Part shown: positions 1-7,485 of the stretch, in pieces
Numbering within the stretch: the first letter of the stretch is position 1
Layout of the letters: each line of letters begins with the position of its first letter
Origin: Deltaproteobacteria bacterium
Lineage (GTDB): Bacteria; Desulfobacterota_B; Binatia; UBA9968
Direction of reading: 5' to 3'
Assembly (NCBI GenBank): GCA_030620935.1
Contig: JAUXIP010000003.1
Span: forward strand, 1-27,372
Length of the DNA stretch: 27,372 bases
Notes under the pieces: model-generated
The model's input: the letters and a program-made list of their open reading frames with translations, nothing else
The model's database searches: none
Told to the model about the DNA's origin: nothing
Position numbers and translations under genes: made by a program

Positions 1-129
1 GAAGTTCACGACGATACGGGGAAGACAATCTCGCGCCAGGTAGTCGGAGTCGGCGCTTTTCGTCACGCAGAGCAGCGAACCTTTTCTCTCCGCGTCGAGG
101 TTTCCCCTCAAAGATCTGCTGCGATGTAG
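1..129 (+). CDS. C-terminal fragment of an unidentified protein
   Basis: The first reading frame is open from the window edge to a TAG at 127-129 and encodes the last 42 residues of a protein. The pattern is a charged turn (HDDTGK), a short hydrophobic strand (VVGVGAF) and a final strand (FSLRVEV). This alternation resembles the closing strands of a small beta-sandwich domain of the FxLyD or CARDB kind, but the fragment is too short to name a family. It converges on the minus-strand gene that ends at 215. Being a real gene end rather than a chance frame is inference from the composition. Confidence 0.45.
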   Translation, partial: EVHDDTGKTISRQVVGVGAFRHAEQRTFSLRVEVSPQRSAAM

Positions 130-151
130 AATGGCGGACCGGCGGTGCAAA

Positions 152-168
152 TCCTACCTTTGGTAGGA
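152..168. terminator. small hairpin between convergent genes
   Basis: TCCTACC (152-158) pairs with GGTAGGA (162-168) across a TTT loop. It lies between the plus-strand fragment ending at 129 and the minus-strand gene ending at 215. There is no proper T-tract on either side (only TTT on the minus strand), so termination is a guess from position. Confidence 0.25.
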
Positions 169-214
169 CTCTGCTCCTGGGTACCCTGGCACGAGGAATG
201 GTACTTGAGTCCAA

Positions 215-637
215 CTACCGTTTGGAGAGTTCCTCCGTATCGCGCGCTACGAAAGAGGTCTGATAGAGTCTAAACCCTCCCCAACCGAATTCTCCTACCG
301 GTTTTCCGGTCGCAGAGTCGAAAATATCGATCAGCACGAATTTTTCCGGATGACCCGCGAGATAGCGGGAGAAGGTTTCCACGAAATGTTCTTTCGCCCC
401 GTAGTTGGCTTTGTAAAAACCTTCTCCGATGTAAAGTCTATGTGGTCTCTGAGTGCTGTCGAGGCTGACCCAAAACCGTTGGCCGTCCAACTTAATTGAA
501 TCCAACCAATGCTTATACTCGTCGGTTTTGGCTTCCCACTTTTCAAACTCCTGTCCGTACACTCCGCCGGCCCAGAGAGGTATTAAGAGGGAGGCGATCA
601 AAACCCTCCTCTTTAGCCTTGCGGAAGACCACCCCAT
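215..637 (-). CDS. secreted hypothetical protein, 140 aa
   Basis: I do not recognise a family. The N-terminus has basic residues (RLKRR, 8-12), a hydrophobic stretch and a plausible signal peptidase site after VYG (about residue 28), so the product is probably periplasmic. The mature part is hydrophilic and rich in aromatic residues, with no cysteines and no obvious catalytic motif. The start ATG lies only 5 nt after the stop of the OmpA-like lipoprotein gene and lacks a clear Shine-Dalgarno sequence of its own, which suggests translational coupling in a two-gene operon and a shared envelope role. It is probably the last gene of that operon, since the next gene leftward is on the opposite strand. 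Confidence 0.65.
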   Translation of the reverse strand: MGWSSARLKRRVLIASLLIPLWAGGVYGQEFEKWEAKTDEYKHWLDSIKLDGQRFWVSLDSTQRPHRLYIGEGFYKANYGAKEHFVETFSRYLAGHPEKFVLIDIFDSATGKPVGEFGWGGFRLYQTSFVARDTEELSKR

Positions 638-642
638 GATGT

Positions 643-1362
643 TTAACGGACCTTAACTTCCACTCTCCGGTTCTTAGCTCTGCCTTCCCTCGTTTTATTG
701 TTGGCGATAGGTTGTGTTTCCCCCAACCCGCGAGTCATAATGCGGCCGGCATCGATGCCCTTTTGGGTGAGATAGTTCATGCCTGACGCGGCGCGCCTCT
801 CGGATAGTCCCTGGTTGTACTTTTCCGTGCCGATCCAGTCGGTGTGTCCTTCAAAATCCACTTTCTTATCCTGGTTCTCACTCAGGAACTGAACCAAGCG
901 ATCCAGGATTTTGGTGCCGTCGGGCTTGATAGCTGTCTTGTCGAAGTCAAACAAGACATGGTCCAAAATAAAAGTCCTTTCCACCTTGGGATCAGGAGGA
1001 GGAGGTGGTGGTGGCGGCGGCGGTGGAGGTGGAGGTGGTGGTGGTGGCGGCGGTGGCGGTGGTGGTGGAGGAGGAGGAGGTGGTGGTGGCGGCGGCGGTG
1101 CAGCCTTAGGTTCCTCAGCGAAAAGGTAAGCGAGCGTGCCACAAAGTAGGGCACCGGAAGCTGCGCCGATACCCACGCCCATGCCTTCACGGTTCTTGTC
1201 TCTTGACTTAGAAGCCGCGGCTCCTGCTCCTCCCACAATCCCACCCACGGCAGCGCATGTAGCGGCGGCCTGGGCGGCAAGCTTCTGCCGATAACTCATC
1301 TGGGCGCAGCTCGTTAAAAAGAAGAGAGCAACAAGCCATACGAGGCATTTAGGGTTTTTCAT
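643..1362 (-). CDS. OmpA-family peptidoglycan-associated lipoprotein with glycine-zipper segment and poly-proline linker
   Basis: A lipoprotein signal ends in the lipobox LTSC with Cys19, predicting a lipid anchor. Residues 38-75 are Gly/Ala rich (GGIVGGAGAA, GVGIGAASGA), as in glycine-zipper domains that insert in or lie on a membrane. Residues 89-123 are 35 uninterrupted prolines. The C-terminal 116 residues are an OmpA-C domain: FDFDKTAIKP, then FEGHTDWIGT with the conserved Asp, LSERRA, and the closing NRRVEV that binds diaminopimelate in the family. It likely tethers the outer membrane to peptidoglycan. An SD (AAAGGA) sits 8 nt before the ATG and a promoter candidate lies upstream. The proline linker is unusually long and pure. 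Confidence 0.93.
   Translation of the reverse strand: MKNPKCLVWLVALFFLTSCAQMSYRQKLAAQAAATCAAVGGIVGGAGAAASKSRDKNREGMGVGIGAASGALLCGTLAYLFAEEPKAAPPPPPPPPPPPPPPPPPPPPPPPPPPPPPPPPPPPDPKVERTFILDHVLFDFDKTAIKPDGTKILDRLVQFLSENQDKKVDFEGHTDWIGTEKYNQGLSERRAASGMNYLTQKGIDAGRIMTRGLGETQPIANNKTREGRAKNRRVEVKVR
994..1098. repeat. 105-nt GGN/NCC triplet tract encoding poly-proline
   Basis: Thirty-five consecutive proline codons on the minus strand appear as an unbroken (GGN)n tract on the plus strand, using GGA, GGT and GGC in runs of like codons. Runs of the same triplet suggest growth by slippage. The plus strand also has dense GG pairs that could form two-quartet G-quadruplexes. The plus-strand frames through it (poly-Gly, Arg/Trp-rich) are by-products of the repeat, not genes. 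Confidence 0.9.
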
Positions 1363-1393
1363 CTCTAAGTCCTTTCACGGGAATTTGGCGCCA

Positions 1394-1424
1394 ATCATAT
1401 CGCAGAGAAAGGGTGACGTGTCAA
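1394..1424 (-). promoter_or_regulatory. sigma70-type promoter candidate for the OmpA-like lipoprotein operon
   Basis: On the minus strand a perfect TTGACA (1419-1424) is followed after 19 nt by TATGAT (1394-1399), about 30 nt before the lipoprotein ATG. The elements are good but the spacing is 1-2 nt longer than ideal. Confidence 0.45.
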
Positions 1425-1550
1425 GACCCAAATGGAGCGTGGAACCAATTGAGGTTACCCTCGCCTAAGCGAAGACAGCAGTGTATGATTAATAGGGTTA
1501 GTCAGGCCTCGGCACTTGTCATAAGAGATCAAAAGTTATGGAGGGCGACG

Positions 1551-2090
1551 ATGTCAAAGTTAAAGTGGAGAAGGTCCTATTCTATGTCTGCTTTTGCGAT
1601 CGGGTTGTTATCGCTGGTTTTCGGCGGATACGGAGGAGAGAAAATAGCCGAGTTTCAAGGAGCCGCCGCCTTCGCTCAACAAACTGAAGCCTATATCACT
1701 ACGAGTGACGTGAATGTCAGGAGCGGTCCGGGGAGTCGGTATGAAATTGTTGCCAGAATCAAAAAAGGAATTAAGGTTAATGTTGCCGGACGTGAAAGAG
1801 ATTGGTTGAGGGTTGTCTCGAAGCGTGGCAATCCACCGGGATACATCGATCAAAGATTTGCTCGCCTAGCCGATGGCCAAAGCAATAAGACTTCTTCTTT
1901 CGTCCCGGGCGCCTATACGACTTTAGCGGATACCTACTTGAGAAAAGGCCCCGGTTTGCACTATGAGGTTGTTACGAAGATCCCCAAGGGAATTAGAGTG
2001 CATGTGGTCGCTGCAGAGGGGGATTGGCTAAGAGTTGAATCCAAACACGGAAAACCGCCCGGCTACATCGAGAGGAGGTACGTCCGATAG
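1551..2090 (+). CDS. secreted protein with two tandem bacterial SH3 (SH3b) domains
   Basis: The ATG at 1551 is chosen because GGAGG (1540-1544) sits 6 nt upstream and the residues then begin a signal peptide: WRR, a hydrophobic core (about 12-25) and a likely cleavage after AFA near residue 42. An in-frame ATG 138 nt further upstream would add a non-signal leader and is less likely. The 179-residue product has two SH3b repeats, about 46-107 and 121-179. Each has the pattern NVRSGPGSRYE or YLRKGPGLHYE, then KKGIKV or PKGIRV, then a DWLRV strand, and ends PPGYI. SH3b domains typically bind cell-wall peptides, so it is probably a periplasmic wall-binding protein. It is divergent from the OmpA-like gene. 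Confidence 0.9.
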   Translation: MSKLKWRRSYSMSAFAIGLLSLVFGGYGGEKIAEFQGAAAFAQQTEAYITTSDVNVRSGPGSRYEIVARIKKGIKVNVAGRERDWLRVVSKRGNPPGYIDQRFARLADGQSNKTSSFVPGAYTTLADTYLRKGPGLHYEVVTKIPKGIRVHVVAAEGDWLRVESKHGKPPGYIERRYVR

Positions 2091-2098
2091 TGCCGGGA

Positions 2099-2113
2099 TA
2101 GCTGACTCAGCTA
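2099..2113. terminator. palindrome between convergent genes
   Basis: TAGCTGA-C-TCAGCTA lies in the 38-nt gap between the SH3b gene and the end of the Mrp operon. It has no T-tract and almost no loop, so a terminator role rests mainly on position. Confidence 0.25.
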
Positions 2114-2128
2114 CAATATTTGTTCTCC

Positions 2129-3895
2129 TCAGGGGAACCGTTGTAAACGGATAAGGCTCCATGCGAGCAATCCCACGAAACTTAACAGTACCACGATGAC
2201 GATGATCCCGACCGGGAGCCGATAGCGGTCCGGGTCATATTTTCCGGCTTCACTCTTCTCGTGCGTGCCTTCCCCGGAACGATGGCCCATGGGTCTCGGC
2301 CATATCGCCAGGTAGCCGACTGGGTTAAGGCTCACTTTGGCCAGAAACCGTGCGAGATCGAGCGAAAGGGATTCTGAGAAATCAAAAAGCCGACCTAAAG
2401 GAAAAGCCGTGAATCGGTGCAGGAACCGTGCAGGCTTGCGGTAGAACCAGTCGAAATCCAGCGTGATGGTCGCTTTACCTCCCACCTTCCCGATCAAAAG
2501 CCAGAAGGCCAGGCCGGCGAACAATAATAGCTGGGTAGTTTCCATGAGATGAGAAGGAGTGTAGGGTCGGTAAACAACTGGGAAAGGTAAAACGTCGTAA
2601 AGAATCTTGGGGTATACGCCGATCATCACATTAATCCCGCCTGCCAACGCCATCCCGGCATACATGCTCCATGGAACAGGAGCCGGTCCAAGCGATCGCT
2701 GCTGGCCGAACCAGGTAAAATACGGCAGCTTCAGTCCTATGCTGAGAAATGTGCCCACGGACGCAAGATGGAGGAGGAGTGCTACTAATTCCTCATGACT
2801 GAGTTCGGCTGCGTGAATGACCAAGGACTTGCTCACGAAGCCGCTGAAAAATGGAAAGCCTGAGATGGATAAGGCGCCTATCATGTATAGCAAGAGAGCA
2901 AGGGGCATGGCCTGCCTAAGCCCCCCGAGTTTCGTCAGCTTGCTCTGCCCTGTAGCATAGAGAACCGTACCTGCACCCATAAAGAGAAGGCCCTTGTAGA
3001 GTATATGGGCGAAGGCATGGGCTGTGGAGCCATTGATGGCGGCTTCTGTTCCCAGTCCTACGCCCGCGACCATATAGCCCACCTGACTGATGATGTGATA
3101 GGCGAGGATGCGCCGGATATCGTTTTCTAAGAAGGCAAGCACCACTCCGTAAACCGCCATGAATGTACCCGCCCACATCAAGATCTCCCAACCGGCAAAT
3201 CCCCGTGCGAGCACATAGACCGCAGCCTTGGTCGTAAAGGCGCTGAGAAAAACGCTCCCTGTCACGGTGGCCTCGGGGTAAGAGTCCGAGAGCCAGGCAT
3301 GCAGAGGCGGGACGGCGGCATTAAGGGCGAAGCCGAATAGGATCAAGTAAGATCCGAGCCCGCCTTCCAGCCGGTTAAACTCGATCGATCCCGCGCCGGC
3401 GGTGTGATACAGAATTCCCGCCAGAAGAACGCTGCCTCCGACTAGATGGACGATGATATAGCGCATGCCCGCCTGGTTTGAGCGTGCGGTGCGACGGGCC
3501 CAGATGAGCCACACGGAAGAGATCGCCATGATTTCCCAAAAGACGAAAAGGGTAAAAAAGTCTCCGGCAAAGACGACTCCCAACGCGGAGCCGCCATAAA
3601 GCAAAGCGGCTGCCTGCTGGCCTGTGTCTTTCAGATGAAAACTGTAGATCCCTCCTAGGAAGGCAATGATCGTGAAGACGTAGCCGAAGGCTAAACTCAA
3701 ACGATCTACACGGTAAAGGACCAAATCATAGTTGAGAAAGCGAAACGTCAGCGAGCTGCCTGGTTCCAAATCCAAAAGAAGGCTTAAGGCCAAAACAGGA
3801 AACAAAAGAAACAGCAGGCTGCGGGCATGTCGCGGAAAGAAAGGAAGCACGCATGCCCCGAGGATAAGAACTGCAGCCGGCGGAAAACTATTCAT
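2129..3895 (-). CDS. NuoL/MrpD-like proton-conducting antiporter subunit with long C-terminal extension
   Basis: A multi-spanning membrane protein of the complex I/Mrp antiporter family, 588 aa. The core (about 1-440) carries the conserved TM5 glutamate (E121 in FVFWEIMA), the PLHAWL motif (198-202) and the TM8 lysine (K223 in TTKAAVY). The position of the family's TM7 lysine, five residues before the PLH proline, is N192 here. The C-terminal 120 residues contain an amphipathic segment (about 470-530), a charged loop and a final membrane helix (about 567-585), recalling the lateral helix and terminal TM of NuoL. The start overlaps the 78-residue gene by 8 nt. It probably forms a third proton channel of the Mrp-type complex. 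Mapping to mrpA or mrpD by name is uncertain. Confidence 0.88.
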   Translation of the reverse strand: MNSFPPAAVLILGACVLPFFPRHARSLLFLLFPVLALSLLLDLEPGSSLTFRFLNYDLVLYRVDRLSLAFGYVFTIIAFLGGIYSFHLKDTGQQAAALLYGGSALGVVFAGDFFTLFVFWEIMAISSVWLIWARRTARSNQAGMRYIIVHLVGGSVLLAGILYHTAGAGSIEFNRLEGGLGSYLILFGFALNAAVPPLHAWLSDSYPEATVTGSVFLSAFTTKAAVYVLARGFAGWEILMWAGTFMAVYGVVLAFLENDIRRILAYHIISQVGYMVAGVGLGTEAAINGSTAHAFAHILYKGLLFMGAGTVLYATGQSKLTKLGGLRQAMPLALLLYMIGALSISGFPFFSGFVSKSLVIHAAELSHEELVALLLHLASVGTFLSIGLKLPYFTWFGQQRSLGPAPVPWSMYAGMALAGGINVMIGVYPKILYDVLPFPVVYRPYTPSHLMETTQLLLFAGLAFWLLIGKVGGKATITLDFDWFYRKPARFLHRFTAFPLGRLFDFSESLSLDLARFLAKVSLNPVGYLAIWPRPMGHRSGEGTHEKSEAGKYDPDRYRLPVGIIVIVVLLSFVGLLAWSLIRLQRFP

Positions 3896-4124
3896 CGTGC
3901 TCCTTGCGCTCGTAGTAGTCTTCTTCCCGCTGTAGCCAGACGCCTCCTAGAAACTTAGAAATAACGATGATGGCTATGCACCCGAGAAATCCGAAAAGGG
4001 CGAAGAACCCATAAAAGTGAAATTGCCAGAAATGACCCTCGCCCTCTCCTCCGAAAAAAAGAAAGTCGGCTAAAACCGAAATGGAGAACGCCAAAAATAT
4101 GATAAAAAGCGGTCGGAGCTTCAT
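3888..4124 (-). CDS. small two-helix membrane protein in the Mrp operon
   Basis: A 78-residue protein with a hydrophobic N-terminal helix (about 5-24), a Gly/His/Phe-rich turn (GGEGEGHFWQFHFYG), a second helix (about 36-57) and a charged C-terminus (QREEDYYERKEHDE). I know no named family. The start overlaps the upstream antiporter stop as ATGA and its own stop overlaps the next gene by 8 nt, so it is translationally locked between two antiporter subunits. That placement argues for a small structural or assembly subunit of the complex. The function is not known from sequence. Confidence 0.8.
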   Translation of the reverse strand: MKLRPLFIIFLAFSISVLADFLFFGGEGEGHFWQFHFYGFFALFGFLGCIAIIVISKFLGGVWLQREEDYYERKEHDE

Positions 4125-5611
4125 CTCATACCTCCCCCGGTGACGCTTAGGGAGACCTCGTTGGCAAGGTGATAGAAACGGAAGATCCCGTCGGGGAAAA
4201 GGCCTAGAAGAAGCGAGAGGGCTGCGGCGAGCATCAGGGGAACTAGCATGAAAGAAGATGCCTCGTTGAAACCGGTGAAGCGATCTGAGCTTCTGAAAAA
4301 GGCTCGATTAACGATAGGGAAAAGATAACCTGCATTCAGCAACCCGCTGAGTAGAAGTATGGCAAGGAATAACGGCTGCCCGGTTTCCACCGTGCCCTGT
4401 GCCAGAAACCACTTGCTGATGAAACCGGCTATAGGTGGAATGCCGACCAGCCCTAATGAAGCCAACGCAAAGGCTCCCATCGTGAAGGGCATTTGACGTC
4501 CGATACCGTCCAGTTCGCTGACGTTTTCCCGGTGAGTCTTGGCATAAATGGCTCCGGCACAGAAAAAGAGGGTGATCTTCATAGCTGCATGGCTCGTGAT
4601 GTGAAAGAGCCCTCCCAACCATCCGCTGGGCGACATCAGGACCATTCCCAGGACGATATAAGATAGGTGGCCTACCGTGGAGTAGGCGAGGCGGAGCTTT
4701 AGGTTGTCCTGCTGCATGGCTAGAAGCGAGGCGAGGACGATGGTGGTTCCGGCGACTACAGCCAGCAGATGGGCCGCCCCCATCTGCTCAAGCAGGGTCG
4801 GACCGAAAACGAAACCGATGATCCGCGCAAGACCGAAAACACCCGCTTTGACCACGGCAACGGCATGAAGTAAGGCGCTGACAGGCGTGGGAGCGGCCAT
4901 GGCCGACGGCAACCATCCATGCAGCGGCATCAAGGCCGATTTGACCCCTAATCCCACGAGGAATAATAAAAATAGCCCCAGAAGTCTTTGGTCCCCTGAA
5001 AGCCCGGAGAGAAATCCTCCTGGGGAGAAATCCAACGATCCTGCCATGACATGGGTTAGGGCCACAGCCAACAGCAGCGCTACGCCACCCGTAAGCAAGT
5101 AGACCAAGTATTTGCGTCCGGCGGCTATGGCCATAGGAGTTTCTTTGTGAATCACCAGAGGATAGGTGGCTATCGTGAGCAACTCATAGAATATGAGAAA
5201 GGTCAGGAGGTTTGCCGAGAAGGCTATGCCCATCGTCGCCGAGAGGCAAACGGCAAAGCTGGCGAAGTATCGAGTTTGTTTGTGTTCCTTGAGGCTTCGC
5301 ATATAACCCACGGAGTAAAAGGAGGTGAGAATCCAGAGTAGCGAGGCCGACAGGCCAAAGATGATCCCTAAGGGATCCACCCGAAGTGCTAAGGAAATCC
5401 CAGGAGACAGAACAAACAAAGTCATTTCAGGATATTGACCGGCCAGGACCGCCGGGAGCATGGAGAGAGTCAAGACAAACTTGATCAGGGCTGCGAGAAC
5501 CGTCCACGTCTCCCGAAGGTTGGGCCTTTGTCCCGAGAGGACAATAAGAACAGCCGCGAGCGGAGAGATCAAAATTACCGCAAGCGGCTTCAAGGTCAAA
5601 TAAGTCTCCAT
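4121..5611 (-). CDS. MrpA N-domain/NuoM-like antiporter subunit
   Basis: A 496-residue polytopic protein of the proton-conducting transporter family. Key residues are present: E143 in IFYELLTIATYP, K224 in GLGVKSALMPLHGWLP and K255 in HAVAVVKAGVFGLAR. The stretch PTPVSALLHAVAVVKAG is closer to MrpA/NuoL (PTPVSA.LH..-VKAG) than to MrpD, so I read this as the stand-alone N-terminal half of a split MrpA. The MrpA C-terminal pieces are encoded at 8201-8446 and in the N-terminal part of 7482-8204. It starts 36 nt after the mrpD stop and its stop overlaps the 78-residue gene. It should act in the inner membrane, coupling proton movement to cation export. Confidence 0.88.
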   Translation of the reverse strand: METYLTLKPLAVILISPLAAVLIVLSGQRPNLRETWTVLAALIKFVLTLSMLPAVLAGQYPEMTLFVLSPGISLALRVDPLGIIFGLSASLLWILTSFYSVGYMRSLKEHKQTRYFASFAVCLSATMGIAFSANLLTFLIFYELLTIATYPLVIHKETPMAIAAGRKYLVYLLTGGVALLLAVALTHVMAGSLDFSPGGFLSGLSGDQRLLGLFLLFLVGLGVKSALMPLHGWLPSAMAAPTPVSALLHAVAVVKAGVFGLARIIGFVFGPTLLEQMGAAHLLAVVAGTTIVLASLLAMQQDNLKLRLAYSTVGHLSYIVLGMVLMSPSGWLGGLFHITSHAAMKITLFFCAGAIYAKTHRENVSELDGIGRQMPFTMGAFALASLGLVGIPPIAGFISKWFLAQGTVETGQPLFLAILLLSGLLNAGYLFPIVNRAFFRSSDRFTGFNEASSFMLVPLMLAAALSLLLGLFPDGIFRFYHLANEVSLSVTGGGMR

Positions 5612-5647
5612 CCGGATAGAACTTTCCTTGACTCCAGTTCGTTGCTT

Positions 5648-7114
5648 TTACAGAGGGGCCACTACCAGTTCCAGGACGTGGGTTACGATCACGGCGTTGA
5701 ACAGACCCAAAAGAAGAATACCGGCGGCCAACACCAGAATGGGCAACAGCATCTCCGACGGAAGTTCTGAAGCCTTTGATGCGCTATCAGCCGCAGGCGC
5801 CGTCGTATAAGCCTTCTCCATGATTCGAAAAAAGTATACCGCGCTGAGAAGACTGCTGGCCAAAATGACGGCGACAAAGACCCAATTCCCTTTGTCAATT
5901 CCTCCCAGGATGAGGTACCATTTGCTAAAAAAGCCTGCTGTAGGTGGAATTCCAATCATAGACAAGGCAGCGACCGTGAAAGCGCCCATCGTCCACGGCA
6001 TTTGTCTGCCCAGTCCGTCAAAGCGAAACGTCTCCGACATGTCCGTCTTATAGCGGATACCGCCCGCGACTAGAAAGAGACACGCCTTCATAAAGGCGTG
6101 GTTCAGAATATGGAGCAAAGCGCCGATAAGACCCAAGGGGTTGGCCATGCCGATTCCCAGACCCACGTAGGCGATTTGGCTGACGCTGCTGTAGGCCAGC
6201 ATGCGTCTTAGGTCCGTCTGGGCCATGGCCATGATCGAACCGACAAGAATTCCAGCTGCAGCGAGCCAGCCGATCACGGAAGTGACCGGAAGGATATCCC
6301 GGAGATAAGCGGGCTGGAATACCGTAATCAGCAATCGGATTATGACGTAGGCAGCCACCTTGGTCATGATCGGGGCGATCAACCCGCTCACCGCTGACGG
6401 CGCGTAGGTGTAAGCATCGGGCAGCCATAGGTGCAAGGGAAATAGAGCCATCTTGAGACCAAGACCGATAACGATAAAAGTCACTGCAGCAATAATGCTC
6501 CGGGACTCATAGAGAGCCGGCAAACGTTGAGCGACATCAGCCATGTTCAGGCTCCCCGTGGAGAAATAGATAAAGCCGACTCCCAGGAGATAGAAACTCC
6601 CGCCGATGCTCCCAAGCATAAGGTAACGGAAGGCGGCGACCGGCGCTCTCTCGTCGCCGATTGCCATGAGGGCGTAGGCAGAGAGAGAAGCAATCTCCAA
6701 AAAGACGTAGAGGTTAAACAAGTCACCGGTCACGACGATGCCGACCAACCCCGCCAGGAGCAACAAGGCAAGGGCATAAAATGGGACAATTCGCTCCGGA
6801 AGCTCTTTGATCACGGACCTGCGCGAAAAGATGATGACGATCAGCCCGATGCCGGTGATCAGCACGGCCATAAACGCGGATAGCGGATCCAAGACGTACT
6901 CGATCCCTATCGGCGGCGGCCATCCTCCGAGGTGGTAACGCAACTCGCCTTCGGAGAGGACCGTATGAAGTCCGGCTGTTGCGAAGAAGAAGGACAGAGC
7001 CGTCCCCAGTATGGCTGTGATATAGGCAGGCTTCTGCCCCAGAAAAACGTAAAGAGGGATGACCAAAGCGGGCAATAATAGTGAGAGGGGAATGAGGATA
7101 GGGAGTTGGCTCAC
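5648..7114 (-). CDS. mrpD: Mrp-type Na+/H+ antiporter subunit D
   Basis: The frame is open further upstream, but the true start is the GTG at 7114, which overlaps the mrpC stop as GTGA and immediately begins a membrane helix (SQLPILIPLSLLLPALVIP). This gives 488 aa, the usual MrpD size. Conserved residues are E140 in YVFLEIASLSAYAL, K221 in GLGLKMALFPLHLWLPDAY and K252 in APIMTKVAAYV, the ion-pair and proton-path residues of the family. MrpD is one of the two main antiporter subunits. It is preceded by mrpC and followed after 36 nt by the MrpA/NuoM-like gene. Confidence 0.92.
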   Translation of the reverse strand: MSQLPILIPLSLLLPALVIPLYVFLGQKPAYITAILGTALSFFFATAGLHTVLSEGELRYHLGGWPPPIGIEYVLDPLSAFMAVLITGIGLIVIIFSRRSVIKELPERIVPFYALALLLLAGLVGIVVTGDLFNLYVFLEIASLSAYALMAIGDERAPVAAFRYLMLGSIGGSFYLLGVGFIYFSTGSLNMADVAQRLPALYESRSIIAAVTFIVIGLGLKMALFPLHLWLPDAYTYAPSAVSGLIAPIMTKVAAYVIIRLLITVFQPAYLRDILPVTSVIGWLAAAGILVGSIMAMAQTDLRRMLAYSSVSQIAYVGLGIGMANPLGLIGALLHILNHAFMKACLFLVAGGIRYKTDMSETFRFDGLGRQMPWTMGAFTVAALSMIGIPPTAGFFSKWYLILGGIDKGNWVFVAVILASSLLSAVYFFRIMEKAYTTAPAADSASKASELPSEMLLPILVLAAGILLLGLFNAVIVTHVLELVVAPL

Positions 7115-7485
7115 GGCGTTTGTCCCATGCGCTCGAGAATCACCTCCTCGTCCAAACTGCGATAGCGCCGGTAGACCGTGAGCAATATTGCCAGTGCGAC
7201 GCCCGTTGTCGCTACGCTCACGACGATTGCCGTCAAGATCAGCACGTGAGGCAGCGGATTCATGTATCGCGCCGCGACGGATCCCCATTGGGGATCGATT
7301 ACCGGCACGGAGCCCCCGAGCTTGGTTGAGCCTTCGATGAAAAAGAGGAAGATCGCCGTTTGGAATATGTTCATCCCGATCAGCTTTTTGATCAGGTTTC
7401 GTTTGCCGAGCATTCCGTACAGTCCGATCACTAGAAGCCCGGCGGTCATAAAATAGGTGTAGCGATCTGCAAATATCTCGATCAC
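7111..7485 (-). CDS. mrpC: Mrp-type Na+/H+ antiporter subunit C (NuoK-like)
   Basis: A 124-residue protein with three membrane helices and the MrpC/NuoK signature NPLPHVLILTAIVVSVATTG in helix 3. It has GTG as start, overlapping the mrpB stop (GTGA), and its own stop overlaps mrpD (GTGA). The hydrophilic loop between helices 2 and 3 (about 53-75) is typical of MrpC. It contributes the small core subunit linking the large antiporter subunits in the membrane. Confidence 0.93.
   Translation of the reverse strand: MIEIFADRYTYFMTAGLLVIGLYGMLGKRNLIKKLIGMNIFQTAIFLFFIEGSTKLGGSVPVIDPQWGSVAARYMNPLPHVLILTAIVVSVATTGVALAILLTVYRRYRSLDEEVILERMGQTP

Noticed and set aside
188..206. TGGCACG as a sigma54 promoter element
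   Set aside because: The -12 GC element is not present at the required distance, and it lies just downstream of a gene end.
911..1129. Poly-glycine protein on the plus strand across the GGN tract
   Set aside because: Direct consequence of the proline-codon repeat; an overlapping frame gives Arg/Trp repeats in the same way.
7115..7288. 58-residue N-terminal extension of MrpD
   Set aside because: It overlaps mrpC in another frame, is hydrophilic and unlike any MrpD start; the GTGA overlap gives a standard start.
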